From Chelatococcus asaccharovorans (GTDB lineage: Bacteria; Pseudomonadota; Alphaproteobacteria; Rhizobiales; Beijerinckiaceae), in assembly GCF_003201475.1 (NCBI RefSeq), contig NZ_QJJK01000012.1:1-64000 (forward strand): a stretch of DNA of 64,000 nt, given 5' to 3'. The notes below the pieces were generated by a model. That model was not told the origin of the DNA. It worked only from the letters and a program-made list of their open reading frames with translations, and did no database searches. A program made the position numbers and the translations under genes. This document shows, one piece after another, positions 6,193 to 14,839 of the stretch (position 1 is the stretch's first letter; every line of letters begins with the position of its first letter).

Positions 6193-9072
6193 ATGACCCT
6201 CATCCACGAAACCGATTACGGCACGCCTGCCGCGCGTTCCGAGGCTATGGTCAGCCTCACCATCGACGGACGGACCGTCGCGGTGCCCGTCGGCACCTCC
6301 ATCATGCGCGCCGCGATGGAGATGGGAACGCAGATCCCGAAGCTTTGCGCCACCGATATGGTCGACGCCTTCGGCTCCTGCCGCATGTGCCTTGTCGAGG
6401 TGGACGGCATGCGCGGAACGCCGGCCTCCTGCACGACGCCGGTCGCCGCCGGCATGGTCGTGCGCACCCAGACCGAGCGGCTCGCGCAGATCCGCAAGGG
6501 GGTGATGGAGCTCTATATCTCCGACCACCCGCTCGATTGCCTGACCTGCGCGGCCAATGGCGATTGCGAATTGCAGGACATGGCCGGCGCCGTCGGCCTG
6601 CGCGAGGTGCGCTATGGCTACGAGGGCGAGAACCACGTGGTCGCGAGCCGCGCCGGCGCGGTCAACGACCGCTTCCTGCCGAAGGACGAGTCGAACCCCT
6701 ATTTCACCTATGATCCCTCGAAATGCATCGTCTGCTCGCGCTGTGTGCGGGCCTGCGAGGAGGTCCAGGGCACCTTCGCCCTGACCATCGAGGGGCGCGG
6801 CTTCGACAGCCGGGTTTCGCCCGGCATGCACGAGAGCTTCCTCGGTTCGGAATGTGTCTCCTGCGGCGCCTGCGTGCAGGCCTGCCCGACGGCGACCCTG
6901 ACCGAGAAGTCCGTCATCGCCATCGGCCAGCCCGAGCATTCCGTGGTGACGACCTGCGCCTATTGTGGGGTCGGCTGCACCTTCAAGGCCGAGATGCGCG
7001 GCGAGGACGTCGTGCGCATGGTGCCCTGGAAGGACGGCAAGGCCAATCGCGGGCATTCCTGCGTCAAGGGACGCTTCGCCTGGGGCTACACGACGCATCG
7101 CGACCGCATCCTCAACCCGATGATCCGTGAGAAGATCACCGATCCCTGGCGCGAGGTGAGCTGGGACGAGGCACTCGCGCGCGTGGCGAGCGAATTCCGA
7201 CGCATCCAGGCCACCTATGGCAAGGACGCGATCGGCGGCATCACCTCGTCGCGCTGCACCAACGAAGAGACCTATCTCGTCCAGAAACTGGTGCGCGCCG
7301 GCTTCGGCAACAACAATGTCGACACCTGCGCCCGGGTCTGCCATTCGCCGACGGGCTACGGCCTGAAGACGGCCTTCGGCACCTCGGCCGGCACCCAGGA
7401 TTTCGATTCCGTCGAGCATAGCGACGTCGTCATGGTGATCGGCGCCAATCCGACCGACGGGCATCCGGTCTTCGGCTCGCGGCTGAAGAAGCGCCTCCGG
7501 CAGGGTGCGAAACTTATCGTCGTCGATCCCCGCCGCATCGATCTCGTGCGCACGCCCCATGTGGAAGCGGCCTTCCACCTGCCGCTGAAGCCCGGCACCA
7601 ATGTCGCCGTGCTGACGGCGATGGCCCATGTCATCGTCACCGAAGGTCTCGTCGATGAGGCCTTCGTGCGCGAGCGCTGCGACTGGAGCGCCTTCGCGCA
7701 TTGGGCGTCGTTCGTCGCCGAGCCGCGCAACAGCCCGGAGGCCGTGGAGGCGATTTCCGGCGTGCCGGCCGAGACCATCCGCGGTGCCGCGCGGCTCTAT
7801 GCCACCGGCGGCAACGGCGCGATCTATTATGGTTTGGGCGTGACCGAGCACAGCCAGGGCTCGACCACCGTGATGGCCATCGCCAATCTCGCGATGGCCA
7901 CCGGCAATCTCGGCCGGGAGGGCGTGGGCGTCAATCCGCTGCGCGGCCAGAACAACGTGCAGGGCTCCTGCGACATGGGCTCCTTCCCGCATGAACTGCC
8001 GGGATACCGGCATATCTCGGACGACGCGACGCGCGACATCTTCGAGAAGCTGTGGGGCGTGACGCTCGACAACGAACCGGGCCTGAGGATCCCCAACATG
8101 TTCGATGCCGCCCTCGACGGCTCGTTCAGGGGCCTCTATGTCCAGGGTGAGGATATCGTCCAGTCCGATCCCAATACGCACCACGTCACCGCAGGCCTCA
8201 GCGCCATGGAATGCGTGGTCGTGCATGATCTCTTCCTCAACGAGACGGCCAATTACGCCCATGTCTTCCTGCCGGGCTCGACCTTCCTGGAGAAGGACGG
8301 CACCTTCACCAATGCGGAGCGTCGCATCCAGCGCGTGCGCAAGGTGATGACGCCGAAGAACGGCTATGCCGACTGGGAGGTGACGCAGCGCCTCGCCCAG
8401 GCGATGGGGCTGCCGTGGGCCTATACGCACCCCGGCGAAATCATGGACGAGATCGCCGCGACGACGCCGAGCTTCGCCGGTGTCTCCTATGACAAGCTCG
8501 AGGCGCTCGGCTCCGTGCAATGGCCCTGCAACGACAAGGCGCCGGAAGGCACCCCCGTGATGCATGCCGCCGGCTTCGTGCGCGGCCAGGGCCTGTTCAT
8601 GATCACCGAATATGTGGCGACGGATGAGAAGACCGGGCCGCGCTTCCCGCTGCTGCTCACCACGGGGCGCATCCTCAGCCAGTACAACGTCGGGGCGCAG
8701 ACGCGCCGCACCGCCAATGTGGTCTGGCATGAGGAGGACCTTTTGGAGATCCACCCGCATGATGCCGAGAACCGCGGCATCCGCGAGGGCGACTTCGTGC
8801 GGCTCGCGAGCCGGGCTGGCGACACGACGCTGCGGGCGACGATCACCGACCGCGTGGCGCCGGGGGTGGTCTACACTACCTTCCATCACCCCCTCACCCA
8901 AGCCAATGTGGTGACGTCAGACTATTCCGACTGGGCGACCAACTGTCCGGAATACAAGGTTACGGCCGTTGAGGTTGCCCCCTCGAACGGGCCGAGCGAC
9001 TGGCAACGGAGTTATGGCGAGCATGCGGCTCAAAGCCGCCGGATCGCGCACCGGCTGGATGCGGCGGAGTAG
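6193..9072 (+). CDS. fdsA: NAD-dependent formate dehydrogenase alpha (catalytic) subunit FdsA
   Basis: 959 residues, the molybdenum bis-MGD subunit that oxidises formate to CO2. The N-terminal [2Fe-2S] ferredoxin domain has Cys52, 63, 66 and 80. A NuoG-type cluster site is at His112/Cys116/119/125. Two ferredoxin [4Fe-4S] sites lie around Cys178-188 and Cys221-231, and a further [4Fe-4S] binding motif CAYCGVGC begins at 255. The Mo ligand is Cys383 with the adjacent catalytic His384 (ARVCHSP). The C-terminal molydopterin dinucleotide-binding domain has LTTGRILSQYN. ATG 6193 is chosen because the protein then begins at the usual distance before the ferredoxin domain. Confidence 0.96.
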   Translation: MTLIHETDYGTPAARSEAMVSLTIDGRTVAVPVGTSIMRAAMEMGTQIPKLCATDMVDAFGSCRMCLVEVDGMRGTPASCTTPVAAGMVVRTQTERLAQIRKGVMELYISDHPLDCLTCAANGDCELQDMAGAVGLREVRYGYEGENHVVASRAGAVNDRFLPKDESNPYFTYDPSKCIVCSRCVRACEEVQGTFALTIEGRGFDSRVSPGMHESFLGSECVSCGACVQACPTATLTEKSVIAIGQPEHSVVTTCAYCGVGCTFKAEMRGEDVVRMVPWKDGKANRGHSCVKGRFAWGYTTHRDRILNPMIREKITDPWREVSWDEALARVASEFRRIQATYGKDAIGGITSSRCTNEETYLVQKLVRAGFGNNNVDTCARVCHSPTGYGLKTAFGTSAGTQDFDSVEHSDVVMVIGANPTDGHPVFGSRLKKRLRQGAKLIVVDPRRIDLVRTPHVEAAFHLPLKPGTNVAVLTAMAHVIVTEGLVDEAFVRERCDWSAFAHWASFVAEPRNSPEAVEAISGVPAETIRGAARLYATGGNGAIYYGLGVTEHSQGSTTVMAIANLAMATGNLGREGVGVNPLRGQNNVQGSCDMGSFPHELPGYRHISDDATRDIFEKLWGVTLDNEPGLRIPNMFDAALDGSFRGLYVQGEDIVQSDPNTHHVTAGLSAMECVVVHDLFLNETANYAHVFLPGSTFLEKDGTFTNAERRIQRVRKVMTPKNGYADWEVTQRLAQAMGLPWAYTHPGEIMDEIAATTPSFAGVSYDKLEALGSVQWPCNDKAPEGTPVMHAAGFVRGQGLFMITEYVATDEKTGPRFPLLLTTGRILSQYNVGAQTRRTANVVWHEEDLLEIHPHDAENRGIREGDFVRLASRAGDTTLRATITDRVAPGVVYTTFHHPLTQANVVTSDYSDWATNCPEYKVTAVEVAPSNGPSDWQRSYGEHAAQSRRIAHRLDAAE

Positions 9073-9078
9073 CGGGAC

Positions 9079-9921
9079 GTGATCGCACCGACGGAGACGC
9101 GCGCCGTCTTGCGATGGCAGGATGGCACGGCGCGCCAGGCGCGCCGGGAGGTTGCCGAGGAGACCGCCATCGCGCTGACCTATGGCGGAAGCACCCAGGC
9201 CGTGATGATGGCGACCCCCTGCGATCTCGAGGATTTCGCGGTGGGCTTCAGCCTGACGGAGGGCATCGTCACATCGGCTGCGGACATCGAGCAGATCGCT
9301 GTCGAGGAGACCGAGCTTGGGCTCGACATCCAGATCGAGCTCGCGTCACCGCGCAACGCGGCCTTCGTCAGCCGCCGGCGGGCCATGGCCGGCCCGGTGG
9401 GCTGTGGCCTCTGTGGCATCGAAAGCCTGGCCGAGGCCATGCGCCCCCTCCCCGCACTCGCGCCCGGCAGGTCACGCCTGAAGGCGGATGTGATCGCCAA
9501 CGCCTTGCGCCGCCTACCCAAGGCTCAGGTGCTCAACCGCGCCACGCGCGCCGTCCATGGCGCGGCCTTCGCGACGCCGGCGGGGTTCTTCGTCGTGCGC
9601 GAGGATGTCGGCCGGCACAATGCGCTCGACAAGCTCGTGGGGGCGCTCGCCCGCGCGGGGATTGACCCGGCCACCGGCTTCATCATGGTCACGAGCCGTC
9701 TCTCCGTGGAGATGGTGCAGAAGGCCGCCATTGCCGGCGCGCCCGTTCTCGTCGCGGTCTCGGCGCCGACCGCGCTCGCCATTCGCAGCGCCGAGGCGGC
9801 GGGCATGACCTTGATCGCCGTCGCGCGCGAGGATGGCTTCGAGGTGGTGACCCATCCCGACCGTATCGACTTCACGCGTCTCGAAACCACAGCCGAGGAA
9901 GGCCACATTGATGTCGCCTGA
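9079..9921 (+). CDS. fdhD: Formate dehydrogenase sulfurtransferase FdhD (FdsC)
   Basis: A 280-residue FdhD-family protein that carries sulfur from a cysteine desulfurase to the Mo cofactor of FdsA and so activates it. The swivel motif CGLCG (Cys109, Cys112) and the blocks PCDLEDFAVGFSLTEGI and FFVVREDVGRHNALDK are characteristic. The start is GTG at 9079, 6 nt after the fdsA stop. Its end overlaps fdsD. In Rhodobacter and Cupriavidus the same position is held by fdsC/fdhD. Confidence 0.93.
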   Translation: MIAPTETRAVLRWQDGTARQARREVAEETAIALTYGGSTQAVMMATPCDLEDFAVGFSLTEGIVTSAADIEQIAVEETELGLDIQIELASPRNAAFVSRRRAMAGPVGCGLCGIESLAEAMRPLPALAPGRSRLKADVIANALRRLPKAQVLNRATRAVHGAAFATPAGFFVVREDVGRHNALDKLVGALARAGIDPATGFIMVTSRLSVEMVQKAAIAGAPVLVAVSAPTALAIRSAEAAGMTLIAVAREDGFEVVTHPDRIDFTRLETTAEEGHIDVA

Positions 9922-10147
9922 AACGCTCATCCGCATGGCCAACCAGATCGCCGCCTTCTTCAAGGCGCAAGGAACGGCGACGGCACCGGCCGCCATTGCC
10001 GAGCATCTCCAATCGTTCTGGGATCCGCGCATGCGCAAGGCGATCATCGCGCTTGAGGCCAATGGCACGGCAACCGGCCTCGATCCCCTCGCCGCCGCGG
10101 CCGTGCGGATGCTGAAGCCCGTGGATGCCGCCGCTAAGGTGGTCTGA
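9911..10147 (+). CDS. fdsD: Formate dehydrogenase delta subunit FdsD
   Basis: A 78-residue protein of the FdsD family (conserved opening LIRMANQIAAFF and the WDPRMRKAI block). FdsD is a small subunit found with FdsGBA and needed for a stable or active enzyme. ATG 9911 is preferred over the TTG 3 nt upstream. It overlaps the end of fdhD by 11 nt and closes the operon. Confidence 0.9.
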   Translation: MSPETLIRMANQIAAFFKAQGTATAPAAIAEHLQSFWDPRMRKAIIALEANGTATGLDPLAAAAVRMLKPVDAAAKVV

Positions 10148-10307
10148 GATCCAGCGAGGCCCAACGGATATCACCGTCATCACCGTGACAAGCCCGGCCA
10201 CGACGGCGGCATGATGCTGTATGTCGATAGCTGGCCGGCCATGTCTGCGTGGCCAAGCCTCGGCGCAGTCTCTATCATGCGCATGCAGATTAACCGGAGC
10301 CCTTGCC

Positions 10308-11318
10308 TTGCCCGAGACCGTTGCATTGCCCGCGACCATGATCGCCATCGCCATGGATGGCTTTGGTGCCCCGGAGGTGCTGAAGCCCGTGGAGCGCCCC
10401 CTGCCGCAGCCCGGCAACGGCGAGTTGCTCATCCGGGTGGAGGCAGCCGGCATCAACCGGCCTGACGTCGCCCAGCGCAAGGGGGGGTATCCGCCGCCGC
10501 CTGGCGCGCCGGACATTCCGGGGCTCGAATGCGCCGGCACGGTCGTCGCGGTCGGCCCGGATTGCCGGCGCTTTCGGCCCGGCGATAAGGTCTGCGCCCT
10601 GGTCGCCGGGGGTGGCTATGCCGACTATTGCCTGGCGCCCGAGCCGCAGGTGCTCCCCATTCCCGGCAGTCTCTCCATGATCGAGGCTGCCGCCCTGCCC
10701 GAGACGTTCTTCACGGTCTGGAGCAACGTCTTCGACCGCGCCAAGCTTGAGCCGGGCGAGAGCTTTCTCGTCCATGGCGGCACGAGCGGCATCGGCACCA
10801 CCGCCATCCAGCTGGCACACGCCTTCGGCGTCCGCGTCTTCGCCACGGCCGGCAGTGCCGAGAAATGCGCGGCCTGCCAAGATCTCGGCGCGGATGTGGC
10901 GATCAACTACCGCGACGAGGATTTCGTGGCGCGCGTGAAGGCGGAGACCGACCGCCGCGGTGTCGATGTCATCCTCGACATGGTCGGCGGCAGCTACACC
11001 CAGCGCAATATCGATGCGCTCGCCGTCGACGGGCGGCTGGCGCAGATCGCCTTCATGGGCGGGGCGAAGATCGAGGCCGATTTCACCAAGCTGATGACCA
11101 AACGCCTGACCTGGATCGGCGCAACGCTGCGCCCGCGCTCCATCGCCGACAAGGGCCGTATCGCCGCGGCGCTGGAGGCCAAGGTTTGGCCGCTGATCGC
11201 CAACGGCCGCATCAAGCCGCTGATCTTCAAGACCTTTCCGATGGCGGAGGCGGCCAAGGCGCATGCGCTGATGGAAACGAGCGAGCATATCGGCAAGATC
11301 GTGCTGACCAACGGTTAA
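10308..11318 (+). CDS. NAD(P)H-quinone oxidoreductase, zinc-free MDR family (TP53I3/PIG3-like)
   Basis: About 336 residues of the medium-chain dehydrogenase/reductase superfamily. The GroES-like N-terminal domain (AAGINRPDVAQRKGGYPPP, IPGLECAGTVVAVG) is followed by a Rossmann domain with the nucleotide motif HGGTSGIGTTAIQLA. There is no structural-zinc cysteine loop, which places it with quinone oxidoreductases. TTG 10308 has GGAG at 10296-10299 at a good distance; ATG 10338 is the alternative and would give 326 residues. It is 160 nt after fdsD and may be a separate unit. No substrate can be named. Confidence 0.85.
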   Translation: MPETVALPATMIAIAMDGFGAPEVLKPVERPLPQPGNGELLIRVEAAGINRPDVAQRKGGYPPPPGAPDIPGLECAGTVVAVGPDCRRFRPGDKVCALVAGGGYADYCLAPEPQVLPIPGSLSMIEAAALPETFFTVWSNVFDRAKLEPGESFLVHGGTSGIGTTAIQLAHAFGVRVFATAGSAEKCAACQDLGADVAINYRDEDFVARVKAETDRRGVDVILDMVGGSYTQRNIDALAVDGRLAQIAFMGGAKIEADFTKLMTKRLTWIGATLRPRSIADKGRIAAALEAKVWPLIANGRIKPLIFKTFPMAEAAKAHALMETSEHIGKIVLTNG

Positions 11319-11346
11319 ATCACGCTGGTTTCACACGCAATCCAGC

Positions 11347-11496
11347 CGGTCATTCCGGGGCCTCGCGTCAGCGAGGAGCCCGGCACCCATGAACACGAGG
11401 TCGGATAAGAAGACACGTCAGATGGGGCCCCTTCCTGGTTTACCGTCGCGTTCATGGGTTCCGGGCTCGGGCCTTTGGCCCGCCCCGGAATGACCG
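11347..11496. repeat. Composite inverted-repeat element, family with outer ends CGGTCATTCC
   Basis: A perfect 15-bp outer inverted repeat (CGGTCATTCCGGGGC at 11347-11361 and its complement at 11482-11496) encloses a second, 23-bp imperfect pair (11376-11398/11446-11468, 21 of 23 matching). Small hairpins CCTCGC/GCGAGG (11361-11376) and CGGGCC/GGCCCG (11468-11482) cap each side. The whole can fold as a cloverleaf. It fills the gap between the quinone oxidoreductase and the toxin-antitoxin pair. Confidence 0.8.
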
Positions 11497-11548
11497 CGCA
11501 ATTCCTAAGCTTGCACTGCGCGTCGATTGATCTTACTTTGAGCACGTG

Positions 11549-11947
11549 ATGATCAATTTGCGACTGGATGCTGTCATGAACGCCGCAGCTTTGGAAATTG
11601 CCGTAACCCGCTTCCGCGAAGGTGACGCCCCTTTCCTGTCGGCACGGCGCATCGCCGCGCTGCTCGGCGTGACCTTGACGGAGCTCGCAGCGCTGGCGGG
11701 TGTCGCCCGCAACACCCTCACCGCCAAGAGTGGCGCCCGCAAGGTGGATCAGGCCCTGAGCCCGGTCGCCCGGATCGTGGCGATGGCCTCGGAGATGGCC
11801 GGCGGCGACGAACGCGCCGCGCTCTGGTTCAAGCATCAGCCCATCCCCGGCTGGGCCGGTAAGACCGCTTATGATCTCGTGCGCGAAGGCAAGGCCGACA
11901 AGGTGCTCGCCTATCTCGAGGCGGTGCGCTCAGGCGTCTATGCCTGA
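11549..11947 (+). CDS. Xre/MbcA/ParS-type antitoxin of a RES-Xre pair
   Basis: 132 residues. An N-terminal helix-turn-helix (ISARRIAALLGVTLTELAAL-like segment, residues about 25-60) is followed by the C-terminal toxin-binding domain (WFKHQPIPGWAGKTAYDLVREGKADKVLAYLE) that defines MbcA/ParS antitoxins. It would neutralise the RES toxin encoded next and probably represses the operon. ATG 11549 is used; GTG 11546 and ATG 11576 are alternatives. Its stop codon lies inside the first codons of the toxin gene (8-nt overlap). Confidence 0.88.
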   Translation: MINLRLDAVMNAAALEIAVTRFREGDAPFLSARRIAALLGVTLTELAALAGVARNTLTAKSGARKVDQALSPVARIVAMASEMAGGDERAALWFKHQPIPGWAGKTAYDLVREGKADKVLAYLEAVRSGVYA

Positions 11948-12482
11948 CCAGCTGCGCCCGCACGCGCGAAACCGCCTGTCCAATGCAAGCGTCATTCTCT
12001 GGCGCGCCTATGTGCCCCGCTGGGCGCATGCCCCCCTGTCCGGCGACGGCGCGGCGCAGTTCGGCGGCCGATGGAACCCTGTCGGCGCACCGACCCTTTA
12101 TGCGGCGCGGGAATTGTCGACCGCCTGGGCGGAATACAACCAAGGCTTTGTCCAGCATCCTGCGACCATCGCGCAGATGAGCCTTCGGGGCGCCATGCTG
12201 GCCGATCTCTGCAACGAGGCGGTCCTCGCCGCGCATGGCGTCGATAAGTCAATCCACACGTGCGAGTGGCGCGCGCGTCTCGATGAGGGGACAGTCCCGG
12301 CGACGCACAAGCTGCGTGAGCGCCTGCTCGCGGCCGGGTTCGATGGCGTGATCTATCCGTCCTTCATGTCGCCCGGCGGTAGCTGCGTCGCCCTTTGGCG
12401 CTGGAATGAGCCGGATGGGCCTGAGCTCACCGTGATCGATCCCGAGGGCCGCCTGCCGCAGTCGGCCGCCTCGTGGCGATAG
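11940..12482 (+). CDS. RES-domain toxin
   Basis: 180 residues with the RES signature: Arg22 (ILWRAY), Arg44 in FGGRWNPVG, then LYAARELSTAWAE. Members of this family (MbcT, ParT and others) modify or degrade NAD+ or ADP-ribosylate targets, and arrest growth. The start ATG overlaps the antitoxin stop, as is usual for these operons. All core residues appear present, so it is probably active. The pair sits beside a composite repeat (11347-11496). Confidence 0.88.
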   Translation: MPDQLRPHARNRLSNASVILWRAYVPRWAHAPLSGDGAAQFGGRWNPVGAPTLYAARELSTAWAEYNQGFVQHPATIAQMSLRGAMLADLCNEAVLAAHGVDKSIHTCEWRARLDEGTVPATHKLRERLLAAGFDGVIYPSFMSPGGSCVALWRWNEPDGPELTVIDPEGRLPQSAASWR

Positions 12483-12509
12483 CGCCAGCGCCGTCATTGC
12501 GCAGCGCAG

Positions 12510-14792
12510 TCATTTCTGCAGCGTGAATTCCGCCGCTTGCAGGTCGGCGGCATTGGCCCCGGTCATCACGCGGAAGCGCCCGGCGTCGGTGGCCCACCGT
12601 CCATCCTGATGCCAATAGGCGAGATCCGCGTCCGTGAGGGACAGCGTGACCGTGCGCGTTTCGCCGGGTTCCAGCGCAACATGCTGGAAGCCGCGCAATT
12701 CCTTCACCGGCCGTGAAATCTCCGCTACGGGCTGGTTGACATAGAGCTGCACCAGGGCCGTGCCCGGCCGCCGGCCGGTATTGGTGACATCGACCGCGAC
12801 CGCGATGGGCTCACCGGCCTTGACGATGGGTGAAATGCGCGGCGGCGAGAAGCCGAAGTCGGTGTAGCTCAGCCCGTAGCCGAAGGGAAAAAGCGGTTCC
12901 GTGCCCTCGTCGAGATAGCTCGCGGTATAGGGGCGTGGCGGATTGGTCGGCGGCCGCCCGGTCCTGAGATGATCGTGATAGATCGGGATCTGTCCGACCG
13001 CGCGCGGAAAGGTCACGGGCAGACGGCCGCGCGGCTCGTTCTCGCCGACCAGCGTGCGCGCAATCGCCAGCCCGCCCATGGAGCCCGGGAACCAGGCCGA
13101 GAGGATGGCCGGCGCGTCCTTCACGAGCGGCGTCAGCACCAGCGGTCGCCCATGGAACAGCACCACCGCCGTCGGCCGGCCCACGGCGAGCACGTCCCGG
13201 GCGAGTTCCATCTGATCGCCGGGAAGGCCAAGATCGGTGCGGCTCGCCGCCTCGCCGCTCTGCGTCGATTTCTCGCCGAGCGCGAGCACGACGACATCGG
13301 CGGTGCGGGCCACGGCGACGGCCGCGGCGCGCGCCTCCGGCGAACTGCCATTGACGGAGCCGGCGGAGACGACCTCGACCACGGCCTTCGGCAGCACCTG
13401 GCGCAAGCCGGCGGCCAGCGTGATGGCATCGTCCGGCTGACCGTTCGCCGCCCAGGGGCCGAGCGTATCGGCGCGGTCGTCGGCGAGCGGTCCGATAACC
13501 GCGATGCGCCGCACGTCGGGCGAGAACGGCAGCGTTTCGCGATCGTTCTTCAGAAGAACGAGCGATTTTTCGGCGAGTTCGAGCGCCGCCTGACGATGGG
13601 CGGGCGCAAACAGCGCCGTCCGCTCCCGCGCTTCGTCCATGCGGCCGAAGGGCTTGTCGAACAGGCCGAGTTCCTCCTTGAAGGTCAGCACATGCCGGAC
13701 CGCGTCATCGAGGACAGCCATCGGGATCGCACCCGATGCGACGAGGCGCGGCAGGTCGCGACGGAAGGCCTCCCCCTGCATCTCGATATCGGTCCCGGCC
13801 GTGAGCGCACGCTTCGCGGCTTCCTCGCGGTCGGCCGCGATGCCATGCGTCACGAGTTCCTCGACCGCACCGAAATCGCTGACGACAACGCCCTGGAAGC
13901 CCCATTCCTTGCGCAGGATATCCGTGAGGAGATGGCGGTTGGCGACGCCGGGCACGCCATCGAAGGTGTTGAAGGCCGCCATGAAGCAGCGCACGCCGGC
14001 GGCGACGGTTGCCTTGAACGGCGGCAGATAGATCTCGCGCAGGGCCCGTTCGGAGACCGATGCGGCCGTATAGTCGCGGCCGGATTCCACGGCCCCGTTC
14101 GCACCGAAATGCTTGACGCAGGCCGCAACCGAATCATCTGCATCGAGGCGCTCGCCCTGGAACCCCCGGACGCGGGCGGCGCCGATCTGGCCGCCGAGCC
14201 ACGGTGATTCGCCCGCCCCTTCGACGATGCGGCCCCAGCGGGGATCGCGGGTCACGTCGAGCATCGGGGCAAAGACCCAGTTGATGCCGGCGGCGGCGGC
14301 CTCGCGCCCGGCGATCCGCTCCGCGCCTTCGATGGCCTTCAGGTCGAAGCTCGCTGCCTGCCCGAGCGGGACGGGAAAGATGGTACGGTGCCCGTGCAGA
14401 ACGTCGAAGCCGAAGAGCAGGGGAATGCCGAGGCGCGTGTGCTTGACGGCCGTCTCCTGCAATTGCCGCGTGAAGGCCACGTCATAGGTGTTGAAGATGC
14501 CGCCGAGTTCGCCCCTTTCGAGGGCGCCGGTCACATCCGGCGTGGTGTAGGGGCCGGTGACCGCGCGGTTGCTCGACAGAAGCACGAGCTGCCCGACCTT
14601 TTCCGCGATGGTCATGCGGGCGATGAGGTCCTCGACGCGCGCCGAGGCGCGTTCTGGCGCGTGCTGGGCCACGACCGGCGCAGGTGCGGAAGGCGGCTGC
14701 CCGGCCACCGGCGTTTGCGCCTGCGCCGCGGAGGCAATGCCGGCCACCAGCAACGCCGCGGTCAGGATCCCGATCTTACGGCCATGCGTCAT
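12510..14792 (-). CDS. bglX: Periplasmic beta-glucosidase, glycoside hydrolase family 3 (BglX-like)
   Basis: 760 residues beginning with a signal peptide (hydrophobic residues 8-23, cleavage likely after AQA at 24-26). The GH3 N-terminal TIM barrel contains the substrate-binding KHFGANGA block and the catalytic nucleophile Asp306 (VVVSDFGAVEE). A GH3 C-terminal alpha/beta sandwich (LALGEKSTQSGEAASR) and a terminal fibronectin type III-like domain (PGTALVQLYV, VKELRGFQHVALEPGET) follow. It would release glucose from beta-glucosides or cello-oligosaccharides in the periplasm. It is transcribed after the unknown secreted protein at 14840-15922, 47 nt upstream. Confidence 0.9.
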   Translation of the reverse strand: MTHGRKIGILTAALLVAGIASAAQAQTPVAGQPPSAPAPVVAQHAPERASARVEDLIARMTIAEKVGQLVLLSSNRAVTGPYTTPDVTGALERGELGGIFNTYDVAFTRQLQETAVKHTRLGIPLLFGFDVLHGHRTIFPVPLGQAASFDLKAIEGAERIAGREAAAAGINWVFAPMLDVTRDPRWGRIVEGAGESPWLGGQIGAARVRGFQGERLDADDSVAACVKHFGANGAVESGRDYTAASVSERALREIYLPPFKATVAAGVRCFMAAFNTFDGVPGVANRHLLTDILRKEWGFQGVVVSDFGAVEELVTHGIAADREEAAKRALTAGTDIEMQGEAFRRDLPRLVASGAIPMAVLDDAVRHVLTFKEELGLFDKPFGRMDEARERTALFAPAHRQAALELAEKSLVLLKNDRETLPFSPDVRRIAVIGPLADDRADTLGPWAANGQPDDAITLAAGLRQVLPKAVVEVVSAGSVNGSSPEARAAAVAVARTADVVVLALGEKSTQSGEAASRTDLGLPGDQMELARDVLAVGRPTAVVLFHGRPLVLTPLVKDAPAILSAWFPGSMGGLAIARTLVGENEPRGRLPVTFPRAVGQIPIYHDHLRTGRPPTNPPRPYTASYLDEGTEPLFPFGYGLSYTDFGFSPPRISPIVKAGEPIAVAVDVTNTGRRPGTALVQLYVNQPVAEISRPVKELRGFQHVALEPGETRTVTLSLTDADLAYWHQDGRWATDAGRFRVMTGANAADLQAAEFTLQK

Positions 14793-14839
14793 GACGTGAT
14801 GCCGCTCGTCGCGGTCCCTGGATGCGCCAAACTCGATGA

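Noticed and set aside
5908-8901. A 997-codon open frame on the minus strand
   Set aside because: It is antisense to fdsA, which has a full set of cofactor motifs. The translation is His/Arg/Gly-rich with no family pattern, a usual by-product of GC-rich codon use.
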